DNA of 41,289 bases from JAUPTX01 sp964550665. Its GTDB lineage: Bacteria; Patescibacteriota; Minisyncoccia; Phycocordibacterales; CSBR16-119. Position 1 is the stretch's first letter, and each line of letters begins with the position of its first letter. Location of the stretch: assembly GCA_964550665.1 (NCBI GenBank), contig CAZJZW010000001.1, positions 1 to 41,289 on the forward strand, read 5' to 3'. Positions 27,597 to 35,916 of the stretch are shown piece by piece. A model generated the notes under the pieces. The model was given only the letters and a program-made list of their open reading frames with translations. It was not told where the DNA came from and ran no database searches. A program made the position numbers and the translations under genes.

Positions 27597-29957
27597 ATGA
27601 ATTATTTTCTCAAAAACATAATACTCTCTTCTATATTTATTTCTCTCGTCTCTTTTTCTATTTTTCCGCAAAGTGCCGGAGCTCAAGTTGTGGGTGCTGG
27701 CGGAAATGCACAAGGTGGTTTTAATATTCAAGGTCTTGGAGCAGTAGCGGCTAGCTGTATTGATTTACCAGGGTTGATTTCTGATGGTATCGGAGCGATA
27801 GGAAATGCTCTAGGTTTTGGTATTGATCCAACAGACCCAACTAGTGCAGTAGGTGCTGTAAATGATGCAATGTCTGTGCCAACAAAAGATTCACAAACAA
27901 GAACAAATACTAAAAACACAGAAAAAGAGGTCAATGCAAATAATAAAAAAGAGCAGTGTCTAGACGCGATTGCTCGGTACGCTGTGCTCAAAGTTATCGA
28001 TAAAATAACTCTGATGACCGTCGAGTGGATCAACAGTGGTTTCCAAGGAAACCCATTCTATCCAGAAGATCGACCAAACTTCTTTGAGCAGATTGCTAAA
28101 GATGAAGTAACTAGTTTCACCGGGTGGTTCTCAATTAACCCAGCAGATTATCCTTTCGGCCAAATCATATCCGAAACGATTCTTCTCACTGTTCAAAATA
28201 GATTACAAGACAATTTGAAATTTTCTTTAAACCAAGTCCTTCAACACAATAACCAATATGCAAGTTATTCAAACTTCCAAGCGCGGTTTAGTGTCGGAGG
28301 ATGGGCAGGTTATACAGCTTTCGCTCAACCAAACAACAACGTTTTCGGAAACTATCTTATGGCAAACAACCACCTTGCTCGCCAGACAGCAGGAACAAAT
28401 ATTAATATTACAAAAAATTTCCAACAAGAGTTAAACGAAGGTGCTGGATTTTTAAACCAAAGAGAGTGTGCGAAAACTGCACTTAATGATAGTAACTATA
28501 CGGCGGGAGACGAATATATTGATCCAACAAATGCCCTTTATCTTGGAAATTATCCTTTGGTGCCTGCGGGTCAGGTTATGCCAGCGAGTATTTATCAAGG
28601 TTTACCTCAAGCCGTCATTGACTACTTGGTAGGTATTTTTGGACCCATGCCACTTAGTCAGTCTGACTCTATAGCGCAAGCTGGAGAATATAATTTTATA
28701 GTCCAAAGAAGTACTTGTGTCCAATGGAAAACAGTTACTCCAGGTAGACTTCTTGCCGAGCAAACAACACAAGTTTTGGGTTCACCTCTTCGAAATCTAG
28801 AACTAGGGGACGAGTTGAATGAAAACCTCGGACTTATTTTTGATGCACTTGCTGCTCAGCTTTTCCAAAGTGTTGCCGGAGGAGTTCGGTCTCTTTACCG
28901 TACAGATGGGGTGTACAGTTCAAATCCAAATGATCCAAACTATAACGCTGTTTGGGCACAAAATAACGATTCTAACTTCGGATCAAATTCTCAACAAACA
29001 TCAGTAATAACAGCTGTAAACGGAAGTGGCACAGCCACAGATCCAGGAATTGTTTCTATACAACAAAATTATATGCTTCAAGCAGGAGTTGCGATGCAAT
29101 CCCTCAATACATTGATTAGAGATATACAAACTCTTGACTATTGTGTTCCTGGGCCAAACCCACAGTGGTATGAAAATGGTTCTATAAATCTTCAAAACTC
29201 TATTGCCTCAATATTACCTGGTCAAACTGCTGCTTACTATGGAGACAGAGTTCAAGAATTTACAGGCGTGAATGTTCCTGATTCGGCTGTTCCAAATTAT
29301 GAACAATTTGTTGCATTTATTAACTTCATTCTAGGTAAATACAGAGATGCTGTTTTTGCTGAGTATCCGCTTCTTGGTACTCCACCAGCTGTTAGACCGG
29401 CCGCTACAAACCTATATCTACAAATAGAAGAATATACAAATAGAATGACAAATTTACAGTCGCAAATAAATGGACTTACATCTGTTATGCCACAACTTCA
29501 ACTTATTCAAAGTCAGCTTGCCGCGTTGACCCCTGCTCAGCAAGCCGACACAAACAGTCCAGAAATGCAAACAATATCATCTCTTTTGGCTCAAGTTTCA
29601 AATCAAGGCGTGTTAGTAAACCAAGGTCAGTATAATCAACTTCAGCAAGACATAATAAATTACAACTCTCAGGTTTTTGCGGTTAATAACTATATAAACC
29701 AATGTATCCAAGAGGTTAATAACAACAACTATCCTGGCTTAAACGAGAGAGTTGTTTACCCATATCCTTCGATATCTCAAAACCCTTCTTTTGGTCAAAT
29801 TCCAGGTCCTGGACCAAACCCAAACTACTTTATGAACAACATAAGTTTCGGTGACGATACAGGTCAGATTGATCTTTCAAACTTCAACGGTCAAAACCTA
29901 AACATTCCAACAGTGAACACTCAGACGTTTGCCAACCGTCTACAATCTCTTTTCTAA
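27597..29957 (+). CDS. Large secreted protein of the secretion locus, 786 aa
   Basis: Signal peptide at residues 1-29 (IILSSIFISLVSFSIF ... GAQ). The mature protein is Asn/Gln-rich with an even scatter of Cys pairs. Segments near 130-180 (VLKVIDKITLMTVEWINSGF) and near 380-425 (TPGRLLAEQTTQVLGSPLRN, FDALAAQLFQSV) are amphipathic helices. A coiled-coil stretch (about 610-650, TNRMTNLQSQINGLTSVMPQ) precedes a disordered Pro/Asn-rich tail. CPR secretion loci commonly carry such a protein before the VirB6-like gene; a VirB5-like or surface-exposed role is inference from position. I cannot name a family. The AUG at 27597 has no Shine-Dalgarno. Confidence 0.75.
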   Translation: MNYFLKNIILSSIFISLVSFSIFPQSAGAQVVGAGGNAQGGFNIQGLGAVAASCIDLPGLISDGIGAIGNALGFGIDPTDPTSAVGAVNDAMSVPTKDSQTRTNTKNTEKEVNANNKKEQCLDAIARYAVLKVIDKITLMTVEWINSGFQGNPFYPEDRPNFFEQIAKDEVTSFTGWFSINPADYPFGQIISETILLTVQNRLQDNLKFSLNQVLQHNNQYASYSNFQARFSVGGWAGYTAFAQPNNNVFGNYLMANNHLARQTAGTNINITKNFQQELNEGAGFLNQRECAKTALNDSNYTAGDEYIDPTNALYLGNYPLVPAGQVMPASIYQGLPQAVIDYLVGIFGPMPLSQSDSIAQAGEYNFIVQRSTCVQWKTVTPGRLLAEQTTQVLGSPLRNLELGDELNENLGLIFDALAAQLFQSVAGGVRSLYRTDGVYSSNPNDPNYNAVWAQNNDSNFGSNSQQTSVITAVNGSGTATDPGIVSIQQNYMLQAGVAMQSLNTLIRDIQTLDYCVPGPNPQWYENGSINLQNSIASILPGQTAAYYGDRVQEFTGVNVPDSAVPNYEQFVAFINFILGKYRDAVFAEYPLLGTPPAVRPAATNLYLQIEEYTNRMTNLQSQINGLTSVMPQLQLIQSQLAALTPAQQADTNSPEMQTISSLLAQVSNQGVLVNQGQYNQLQQDIINYNSQVFAVNNYINQCIQEVNNNNYPGLNERVVYPYPSISQNPSFGQIPGPGPNPNYFMNNISFGDDTGQIDLSNFNGQNLNIPTVNTQTFANRLQSLF

Positions 29958-29995
29958 CGATTTACACATTATAAATCTCTGGTTTCTAGGAAGAA

Positions 29996-30004
29996 TGATA
30001 TAAT
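29996..30004 (+). promoter_or_regulatory. Extended -10 upstream of the VirB6-like gene
   Basis: TGA-TATAAT, 29 nt before the ATG, so this message would have a short leader. Confidence 0.45.
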
Positions 30005-30033
30005 TCTTTTATAGTGAATTGGGTGTGCGTATA

Positions 30034-31326
30034 ATGAAAAAAATAGCAATTTTTATCGCTTCGATATTCGTCGTTTTCTCTGGGTATTTTCTTGCTCCAG
30101 CGCCTTTGGTGCATGCGCAGACAAACTCTGTCTCAACGGGCGAGCTTACTGGTCAGACAAATATAGAAACAGCTCTCAGTAGTGGGTGTGATATACTTAC
30201 TAACTTTTCTTTGTGTGTGCTTTCGTTTATTTACCATGTTATTTTGGGAGTTTCTTTTTGGGTTGTTGGTTTGGTTGCCAATATTTTCGACTTTTTCCTA
30301 GGATATACACTGAATTCAGAGGCCTATCAGTCAGAATTCATAGTGAAAGGTTGGGGAATCATCCGTGACATTGCAAACGTCGCATTTATTTTCACACTTT
30401 TGTATCTAGCAATTCGTCATATTTTGGGAATGAGTGCGAAAAAATATATACCAACTCTTATTATTGTCGCTTTGCTTTTAAATTTTAGTCTATTCTTCAC
30501 TCGAGTTGTTGTCGACGCCGGCAATATTTTAGCCAGAGCTTTTTATCAAAGTATAAATATTGAAAATGACGAATATTCTGCAGAATCAGGATATAGAGGT
30601 ATTTCAGCGGCTTTGGTAGAGAAGATAAATCCTCAGCGACTTTTGAGTGAATCTATCTTTAAACAGCAAATAACAACAGGAGATGTTTCTACAACAACGG
30701 GCGGGGTCATAGGCTCAGGTACGGCATTTGCAGCTCAAGATCTAGAAAAAAACATGGCGTTTTATGTGGGAGTTTTCTTATTACTTGCCTTTGTTAACTT
30801 CACATTAGCTGGAATATTTTTATCGGTTGCATTACTTATGGTAGGAAGAACTGTTGGTCTTTGGTTTGCGATGATTTTCTCGCCAATCGCCTTTATTACC
30901 TTGGCCGTTCCAGGAAGTGGGGGATTTGTAAAACAACTTAGTTTTGATACGTGGAAAGATACTGTCTTGAAACTTTCTTTTGTTGCTCCGATATTTATTT
31001 TCTTCTTATACTTAACAATCATGTTCTTGACTATCTTTTTCGAAACACCGATAGCCGTTGAAAGCCAAGATACATTTATGCGTATTATGTCGGTCTTTAT
31101 ACCGTTTATATTTGTGATAACGATTCTGAAAATATCTAAAACAACAGCAGAGGATATGGCGGGAACAATTGGTGGAACAGTGAAGAGTTTGGTTGGAAAA
31201 GCTCTTGGCGTNNNNNNNNNNNNNNNNNNNNNNNNNNNNNNNNNNNNNNNNNNNNNNNNNNNNNNNNNNNNNNNNNNNNNNNNNNNNNNNNNNNNNNNNN
31301 NNNNNNNNNNNGAAGAGAAAAAATAA
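30034..31326 (+). CDS. VirB6/TrbL-like polytopic membrane protein, 3' part in a gap
   Basis: N-terminal signal-like helix ending in an AHAQ-type cleavage site (MKKIAIFIASIFVVFSGYFL), followed by about seven membrane helices: SLCVLSFIYHVILGVSFWVV, IANVAFIFTLLYLAIRHIL, TLIIVALLLNFSLFFTRVVV, FYVGVFLLLAFVNFTLAGIF, WFAMIFSPIAFITLAVP, the stretch around 330, and FIPFIFVITILKI. This is the TrbL/VirB6-type channel component of type IV secretion systems. The central loop (about 160-235) is extracytoplasmic and polar. The C-terminal region falls in the 100-N gap; the frame ending EEKK right after it is taken as the true end but is not certain. The ATG at 30034 is preferred over an upstream TTG. Confidence 0.82.
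   Translation: MKKIAIFIASIFVVFSGYFLAPAPLVHAQTNSVSTGELTGQTNIETALSSGCDILTNFSLCVLSFIYHVILGVSFWVVGLVANIFDFFLGYTLNSEAYQSEFIVKGWGIIRDIANVAFIFTLLYLAIRHILGMSAKKYIPTLIIVALLLNFSLFFTRVVVDAGNILARAFYQSINIENDEYSAESGYRGISAALVEKINPQRLLSESIFKQQITTGDVSTTTGGVIGSGTAFAAQDLEKNMAFYVGVFLLLAFVNFTLAGIFLSVALLMVGRTVGLWFAMIFSPIAFITLAVPGSGGFVKQLSFDTWKDTVLKLSFVAPIFIFFLYLTIMFLTIFFETPIAVESQDTFMRIMSVFIPFIFVITILKISKTTAEDMAGTIGGTVKSLVGKALGXXXXXXXXXXXXXXXXXXXXXXXXXXXXXXXXXXEEKK
31212..31311. other. Assembly gap (100 N) in the VirB6-like gene
   Basis: Exactly 100 undetermined bases; the true length and the frame across it are unknown. Confidence 0.99.
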
Positions 31327-31329
31327 TAT

Positions 31330-31938
31330 ATGGATGATAATCAGAAAAAATTAATAGCTGAGCAAATGAAAAAAATCCCGACAGAAGTTCGGGAGGCTAT
31401 TAATGCATCTGATTGGGAGAGAACTATCTTTAACATTGGTCGTGAACATAAAATGCATATAGATGATATCGACACGCTTTCCGTTGAAACAATTTTGACT
31501 ATGATTGGCCTTGAGCATCCAAAAGATTATCCTGATAATATCCAAAAAAGAATTGGTTTAAACGACGAAGAGCTGATGAATATCGTTGAACAAGTAAATG
31601 AACGGCTTTTCTCTAAAATCCGCGAAGCGCTTCGGATTCACTATGAAAAGGTTGCAACAGGTGAGATTATGGCAGATGATGAAAAGGATGAACTTCACCA
31701 TGCAGGAGTTGATTTAGATGATGATTATGCTCCGCGAACAGAAAAAAAAGAGATTTTAACGATGATTAATAAAAAAGAGCCGGAACCAAAGCCACAACCC
31801 GCACCTGTCGCTACGCCACCAAAACCACCGGTGGTAGAAGTTAAAGCTCCAATAAATATCCCGGAAAAACTCATGGAAGAAAAAGTAATTAAAATTCCTG
31901 AGATAAAATTTGATCCATATCGTGAACCGATTGAGTAA
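31330..31938 (+). CDS. Soluble helical protein of the secretion locus, 202 aa
   Basis: Not recognised. The N-terminal two thirds are helical and acidic (starting MDDNQKKLIAEQMKKIPTEV), without signal or membrane segment, so it should be cytoplasmic. At residue 118 it has the motif EKDELHHAGVDL, which recurs in the protein encoded at 35265. After it come a Pro-rich linker (about 150-175, PEPKPQPAPVATPPKPP) and a short hydrophobic-basic tail. It starts 3 nt after the VirB6-like stop, so it is in the same operon. An adaptor between the membrane channel and the VirB4 ATPase is a guess based on position and the shared motif. Confidence 0.7.
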   Translation: MDDNQKKLIAEQMKKIPTEVREAINASDWERTIFNIGREHKMHIDDIDTLSVETILTMIGLEHPKDYPDNIQKRIGLNDEELMNIVEQVNERLFSKIREALRIHYEKVATGEIMADDEKDELHHAGVDLDDDYAPRTEKKEILTMINKKEPEPKPQPAPVATPPKPPVVEVKAPINIPEKLMEEKVIKIPEIKFDPYREPIE

Positions 31939-31945
31939 GTAGAAA

Positions 31946-32041
31946 GTATTTAGTATAGGGTATACAGTATAAAAAATCCCTCACGGGATTTTTTCATCCA
32001 CAATAATTTATAAAAAATACTGTATACACAATACTAAATAC
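31946..32041. repeat. Inverted repeat enclosing a terminator-like hairpin
   Basis: Arms 31946-31970 and 32017-32041 (GTATTTAGTATAGGGTATAC... against its complement) match over 25 nt with a few differences. Between them is a hairpin AAAAATCCC/GGGATTTTT (31972-31995) that can act as a terminator. The right arm runs into the -10 of the PrgI gene. A similar AAAAATAC...TACGGTATACT stretch precedes comM at 15282-15312. Confidence 0.65.
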
Positions 32042-32043
32042 GG

Positions 32044-32049
32044 TATACT
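32044..32049 (+). promoter_or_regulatory. -10 box of the PrgI gene
   Basis: CGG-TATACT, 6 nt before the ATG. Confidence 0.5.
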
Positions 32050-32055
32050 GTACAC

Positions 32056-32469
32056 ATGCGATTTCAAGTCCCACAGTTTATTGAGATTGAAGATAAAATC
32101 TTTGGTCCCTTTACATTTAAACAATTCATCTATCTTTTAGGTGGAGCAGGTGGAGGGTATGTTTTTTACAAAGTTCTACCACTTCTTATCGCTATACCGG
32201 TTATTATGGTTGTAGTTTCTTTGGCTCTGGCTCTAACTTTCTATAAAGTGAATGGCCGTCAGTTTTCAGATGTTTTACAATCTTCATTCGTCTATTTTTT
32301 TAGAAGTAAACTTTTCATTTGGAAGCAACGAGCCCCAGAAAAGAGTAAAAGTTTACCAAGCTCTCAGTCAAATGTGGCGCTAGAGAATGGTTTACCAAAA
32401 CTTACAGAAAACAAACTAAAAGATATTTCATGGAGTCTGGATGTTTTAGATATGAATAAGAGAAAGTAA
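32056..32469 (+). CDS. PrgI family protein (VirB3-like)
   Basis: 137 aa. The N-terminal motif QVPQFIEIEDKIFGPFTFKQ is typical of PrgI proteins, which take the place of VirB3 next to VirB4 in Gram-positive and CPR type IV systems. Two adjacent membrane helices follow (about 24-40 and 44-64, LLGGAGGGYVFYKVLPLLIA and IPVIMVVVSLALALTF). A cytoplasmic tail of about 70 residues ends near the next gene, which starts 3 nt after the stop. Expected partner: the VirB4 pair encoded downstream. Confidence 0.88.
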   Translation: MRFQVPQFIEIEDKIFGPFTFKQFIYLLGGAGGGYVFYKVLPLLIAIPVIMVVVSLALALTFYKVNGRQFSDVLQSSFVYFFRSKLFIWKQRAPEKSKSLPSSQSNVALENGLPKLTENKLKDISWSLDVLDMNKRK

Positions 32470-32472
32470 TAT

Positions 32473-33117
32473 ATGGCATTAAACGCGCGCGCATCACAAG
32501 AATTCGTACCGATAAAGGAGATACAAGACGGTATCGTCGTTTTAAAAGACGGTGGTCTTCGAGCTGTGCTTATGGCGTCTTCGGTAAATATTTCTCTTAA
32601 ATCAGAAGATGAACAAAATGCGATTATTATGCAATTCCAAAACTTCTTAAACACCTTGGATTTTTCACTTCAAATCTCTATTCAATCGAGAAAATATGAT
32701 GTTACTTCATATCTCGAAACACTCGAAGAGAAATTAAAGACTCAAACAGAGCCTCTTTTGAAAATCCAAACTCAAGAGTATATGCAATTCATTCAGAATT
32801 TCACAGACAATGTTAATATTATGACGAAGCACTTTTTTATTGTTATTCCGTATACCCCTGCAGTGATCGCCACTTCTGGTGGATTTTTAGATAAGATTTT
32901 ACCAAGTTCAAAAATAGATAAAGATAATAATAAAAAATCAGAGTTTGAAGCATATAGGTCTCAGCTTGAGCAACGTGTCGCACTTGTCCAACAAGGTCTT
33001 TCACGAGTAGGAGTTAGAACAGTCGCTCTAAAAACCGATGAAGAAGTTGAACTTTTCTACAAAGTCTTTAATCCAGGAGAAGCAGAGTCTAAAATAAACT
33101 TTGGTAATAAAGAATAA
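32473..33117 (+). CDS. VirB4/TraC N-terminal-domain protein, separate gene
   Basis: 214 aa. The opening (VPIKEIQDGIVVLKDGGLRA) followed by EDEQNAIIMQFQNFLNTLDF and FSLQISIQSRKYD matches the TraC-like N-domain that in many VirB4 proteins precedes the ATPase. Here it is a stand-alone protein. It has no Walker motif and no signal peptide; a hydrophobic stretch HFFIVIPYTPAVIA is probably buried. Its stop and the ATG of the ATPase gene are 1 nt apart, implying coupled translation and a stoichiometric complex. VirB4 energises pilus assembly and substrate transfer at the inner membrane. Confidence 0.82.
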   Translation: MALNARASQEFVPIKEIQDGIVVLKDGGLRAVLMASSVNISLKSEDEQNAIIMQFQNFLNTLDFSLQISIQSRKYDVTSYLETLEEKLKTQTEPLLKIQTQEYMQFIQNFTDNVNIMTKHFFIVIPYTPAVIATSGGFLDKILPSSKIDKDNNKKSEFEAYRSQLEQRVALVQQGLSRVGVRTVALKTDEEVELFYKVFNPGEAESKINFGNKE

Positions 33118-33118
33118 T

Positions 33119-35212
33119 ATGGGATTTTTAGATAATATTTTAAAAACAAGCAAATCTGGATCCAAAAAGCGTGAAATCATGCCGGTTTTGCCGAAAGAGA
33201 TTTATGAAGCAGCGACCCTAGAGCTTCAGGATATTTTAGCTCCATCAGCTCTTAAAGTTTCTCCAAAAAATTTAAATCTAGGAGATAAGATTACCCGAAC
33301 ATATTTCGTTATCTCATATCCAAGGTATCTTTCTGATAATTGGTTTACGCCTATCATTAACCTCGACAAGATTTTTGATGTTGCTATTCATATTCACAAC
33401 ATAAATACTGAAGATATTTTAAAGAAATTCCAGAAAAAGGTCGCTGAAGTCCAGAGTCAGATAAATGTTCGTGAATCAAAAGGTTTAGTCCGTGATCCAG
33501 TTCTTGATACTGCGTATCAAGATTTAGAAAATTTACGAGACAGTCTTCAGCAAGCACAACAGAAAATGTTTGATGTTGGGCTTTATATAACCATCTACGC
33601 TGAGACAGAAAAAGAGTTGTCGAAAATAGAAAACGAAATCAAATCAATGCTTGAGTCAAAACTCGTGTATATCAAGCCAGCACTTTTCCAACAAGATGTT
33701 GGATTTAATAGTGTTATTCCAACAGGGAACGACTTTTTGGCAATTCATCAAAAACTTAATTCAGAGCCACTTTCAAGTCTTTTTCCATTTGTTTCTTTCG
33801 ACCTATCATCAGATAAGGGTATTTTATATGGAGTAAATAGACACAACTCATCCCTTATTATCTTTGATCGTTTTTCTCTCGAAAACTATAACTCTGTTAC
33901 TTTCGCTAAATCTGGTTCTGGTAAGTCATATTCTACCAAGCTTGAAATTTTGCGAACGCTAATGTTTGATGCAGAAGTTATTGTTATCGACCCAGAAAGG
34001 GAATATGAATATCTCGCAGAAGCTATTGGTGGAAGATATTTCAATATTTCACTTTCTTCAGAGCACCATATCAATCCCTTTGATTTGCCAATGCCAACAG
34101 GAGACGAAACCCCGGATGATATTTTACGCTCGAACACGATTCAACTCGTCGGACTTTTCCGTATTATGCTCGGAGGGCTTAGCCCAGAAGAGGATGCGCT
34201 AATAGATAAAGCGATCACTGAAACATATGCGATGAAAGATATTTCTGCAGAATCTGATTTTGCAAATATTGAGCCACCACTTCTTTCTGACTTTGAAATG
34301 GTTCTATCAGGACTTGAGGGAAGTGAATCTGTTGTTACTCGACTTATAAAATACAGTCAAGGTACTTGGAAAAATTTCTTAAACCAACCAACAAACGTAG
34401 ATATAAACAGAAAGTTTATCGTTTTTTCTGTGCGAGATATGGAAGACGATCTAAAACCTGTTGCGATGTATATCATTACACACTTTATCTGGAACGCTGT
34501 TCGAAAAAATTTAAAGAAAAGACTTCTTATTGTCGATGAGGCGTGGTGGATGATGAAGTCTGAAGACACAGCGAGTTTCTTGTATTCTATCGCCAAGCGA
34601 GGTAGAAAATATTACCTTGGTCTTTCAACGATCACTCAAGACGTGAACGATTTCATCAATTCTCCATATGGTATGCCGATTGTGACAAACTCTTCAATGC
34701 AAATCCTATTAAAACAATCAACAAGTAGTGCTGATGCTTTGCAAAAAGTTTTCAACCTAACAGACGAGGAAAAATATCTTCTTTTGGAGTCAGAAGTTGG
34801 AGAAGGAATTTTCTTTGCTGGGCTTAAACACGTAGCGATTAAAATCATTGCTTCATATACTGAAGATCAGATTATAACATCCGATCCATCTCAGATTTTG
34901 GCTATAAAAAAGGCTAAGGATGAATATAAAGAAGAAGAGGGTAAAAAAGATAAGAAAGCCTCAGTAGAAGCTAATACGTATGAAGTAGAATATGAACCAG
35001 AAGTCCCAAAAACTGAAGCAGAATTTAAAGCTTTAAAAGCTGAAAATAAAGAAACACCCTTGGAGACCTTATTACCAGAAGAACCTAGAAGTGTGTCAAT
35101 AAATACTCCCACTAAGGTTTTAAAGAGTGAAACAGACGAAATGGAGGATGAAAATAATAAACTAGATGCAGAAATAGAAGAACTCGAGAAGATGTTCCGT
35201 GAACAAATATAG
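33119..35212 (+). CDS. virB4: VirB4-type ATPase
   Basis: 697 aa. The N-terminal part (1-240) includes KKREIMPVLPKEIYEAATLE and a coiled stretch. The ATPase domain has Walker A AKSGSGKSY (about 262-270), acidic EVIVIDPEREY, Walker B LLIVDEAWW (about 469), and the sensor-like LSTITQDVNDF typical of VirB4/TraC. The C-terminal 120 residues form an acidic, Glu/Lys-rich tail ending in a predicted coiled coil (EMEDENNKLDAEIEELEKMF), which could bind the coiled-coil protein encoded next. It powers assembly or substrate movement of the predicted type IV-like machine. The ATG at 33119 directly follows the previous stop; an in-frame upstream start would overlap it. Confidence 0.93.
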   Translation: MGFLDNILKTSKSGSKKREIMPVLPKEIYEAATLELQDILAPSALKVSPKNLNLGDKITRTYFVISYPRYLSDNWFTPIINLDKIFDVAIHIHNINTEDILKKFQKKVAEVQSQINVRESKGLVRDPVLDTAYQDLENLRDSLQQAQQKMFDVGLYITIYAETEKELSKIENEIKSMLESKLVYIKPALFQQDVGFNSVIPTGNDFLAIHQKLNSEPLSSLFPFVSFDLSSDKGILYGVNRHNSSLIIFDRFSLENYNSVTFAKSGSGKSYSTKLEILRTLMFDAEVIVIDPEREYEYLAEAIGGRYFNISLSSEHHINPFDLPMPTGDETPDDILRSNTIQLVGLFRIMLGGLSPEEDALIDKAITETYAMKDISAESDFANIEPPLLSDFEMVLSGLEGSESVVTRLIKYSQGTWKNFLNQPTNVDINRKFIVFSVRDMEDDLKPVAMYIITHFIWNAVRKNLKKRLLIVDEAWWMMKSEDTASFLYSIAKRGRKYYLGLSTITQDVNDFINSPYGMPIVTNSSMQILLKQSTSSADALQKVFNLTDEEKYLLLESEVGEGIFFAGLKHVAIKIIASYTEDQIITSDPSQILAIKKAKDEYKEEEGKKDKKASVEANTYEVEYEPEVPKTEAEFKALKAENKETPLETLLPEEPRSVSINTPTKVLKSETDEMEDENNKLDAEIEELEKMFREQI

Positions 35213-35248
35213 AATTCACAACATATAAGGCCCTTTTTCGTATCTTCT

Positions 35249-35257
35249 TGGTATAAT
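35249..35257 (+). promoter_or_regulatory. Extended -10 of the 214-aa coiled-coil gene
   Basis: TGG-TATAAT, 7 nt before the ATG; it may start a second transcript within the locus. Confidence 0.55.
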
Positions 35258-35264
35258 AAATCCA

Positions 35265-35909
35265 ATGGATACAGATAATAAAACAGTAGATGATAATAAG
35301 ATAACAGGAGGCGAAAAAGATACACTTCATAATGCAGGTGTTGATTTAGCGCCTACTGAAGAAAAGAAAACAGAAAATTTTATAGACATAGATAATGCTC
35401 CGGCGATGGGCGATGATCCAGACCTTAAAAAAATAGGTCTAAATTTTATTGAAAAAGAAAATAAAGAAGACTTGAGTTTATTAAAAGAAAAGATGGATCA
35501 AGGTTCTTTAGGGATAAGTAAGCCTGCTCCTGTTCCTATAGTGCCAGTAAGTAATACTCCAGTTAAGACACAAGTAGACACAAATATCTCTGATTTAGAA
35601 AAAGAATTCAATCAAACCGTTGGTCAATCGAGTGTGTCGGCTAAAAATGAATCTCTAAACGAGAAAATCTTTAGCCTTAAGTCGATGCTTTCAAAGATAC
35701 AAGAAAAATTAGGTTTAAAAAAGACAGAAGTGAAAGGAGAGTTAGATAATTTAAAAAAGGTAAAAGAAGATATTGCAAAAGATATTGAAAATATTAAAGA
35801 ATTAGAAAGTTCAAAAGGGAAGATTGAAAGCCAGTTGAGTAAAGTTGAAGATTTAAAAGGAGAAATCTCTAATATCGAAAAAGAAGTAGAAGAAGAATTG
35901 AAATCTTAG
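35265..35909 (+). CDS. Cytoplasmic coiled-coil protein of the secretion locus, 214 aa
   Basis: No signal or membrane segment. Residue 17 starts EKDTLHNAGVDL, the same motif as in the protein encoded at 31330, again followed by an AP and EKK-rich stretch. The middle is disordered and Pro/Val-rich (KPAPVPIVPVSNTPVKTQ). The C-terminal 90 residues are a strong coiled coil (NEKIFSLKSMLSKIQEKLGL onward, heptads with Leu/Ile). It begins a transcript with its own -10 and is followed after 7 nt by a secreted protein gene. I infer a scaffold or docking protein of the machine; the family is unknown to me. Confidence 0.72.
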   Translation: MDTDNKTVDDNKITGGEKDTLHNAGVDLAPTEEKKTENFIDIDNAPAMGDDPDLKKIGLNFIEKENKEDLSLLKEKMDQGSLGISKPAPVPIVPVSNTPVKTQVDTNISDLEKEFNQTVGQSSVSAKNESLNEKIFSLKSMLSKIQEKLGLKKTEVKGELDNLKKVKEDIAKDIENIKELESSKGKIESQLSKVEDLKGEISNIEKEVEEELKS

Positions 35910-35916
35910 GTTTATT

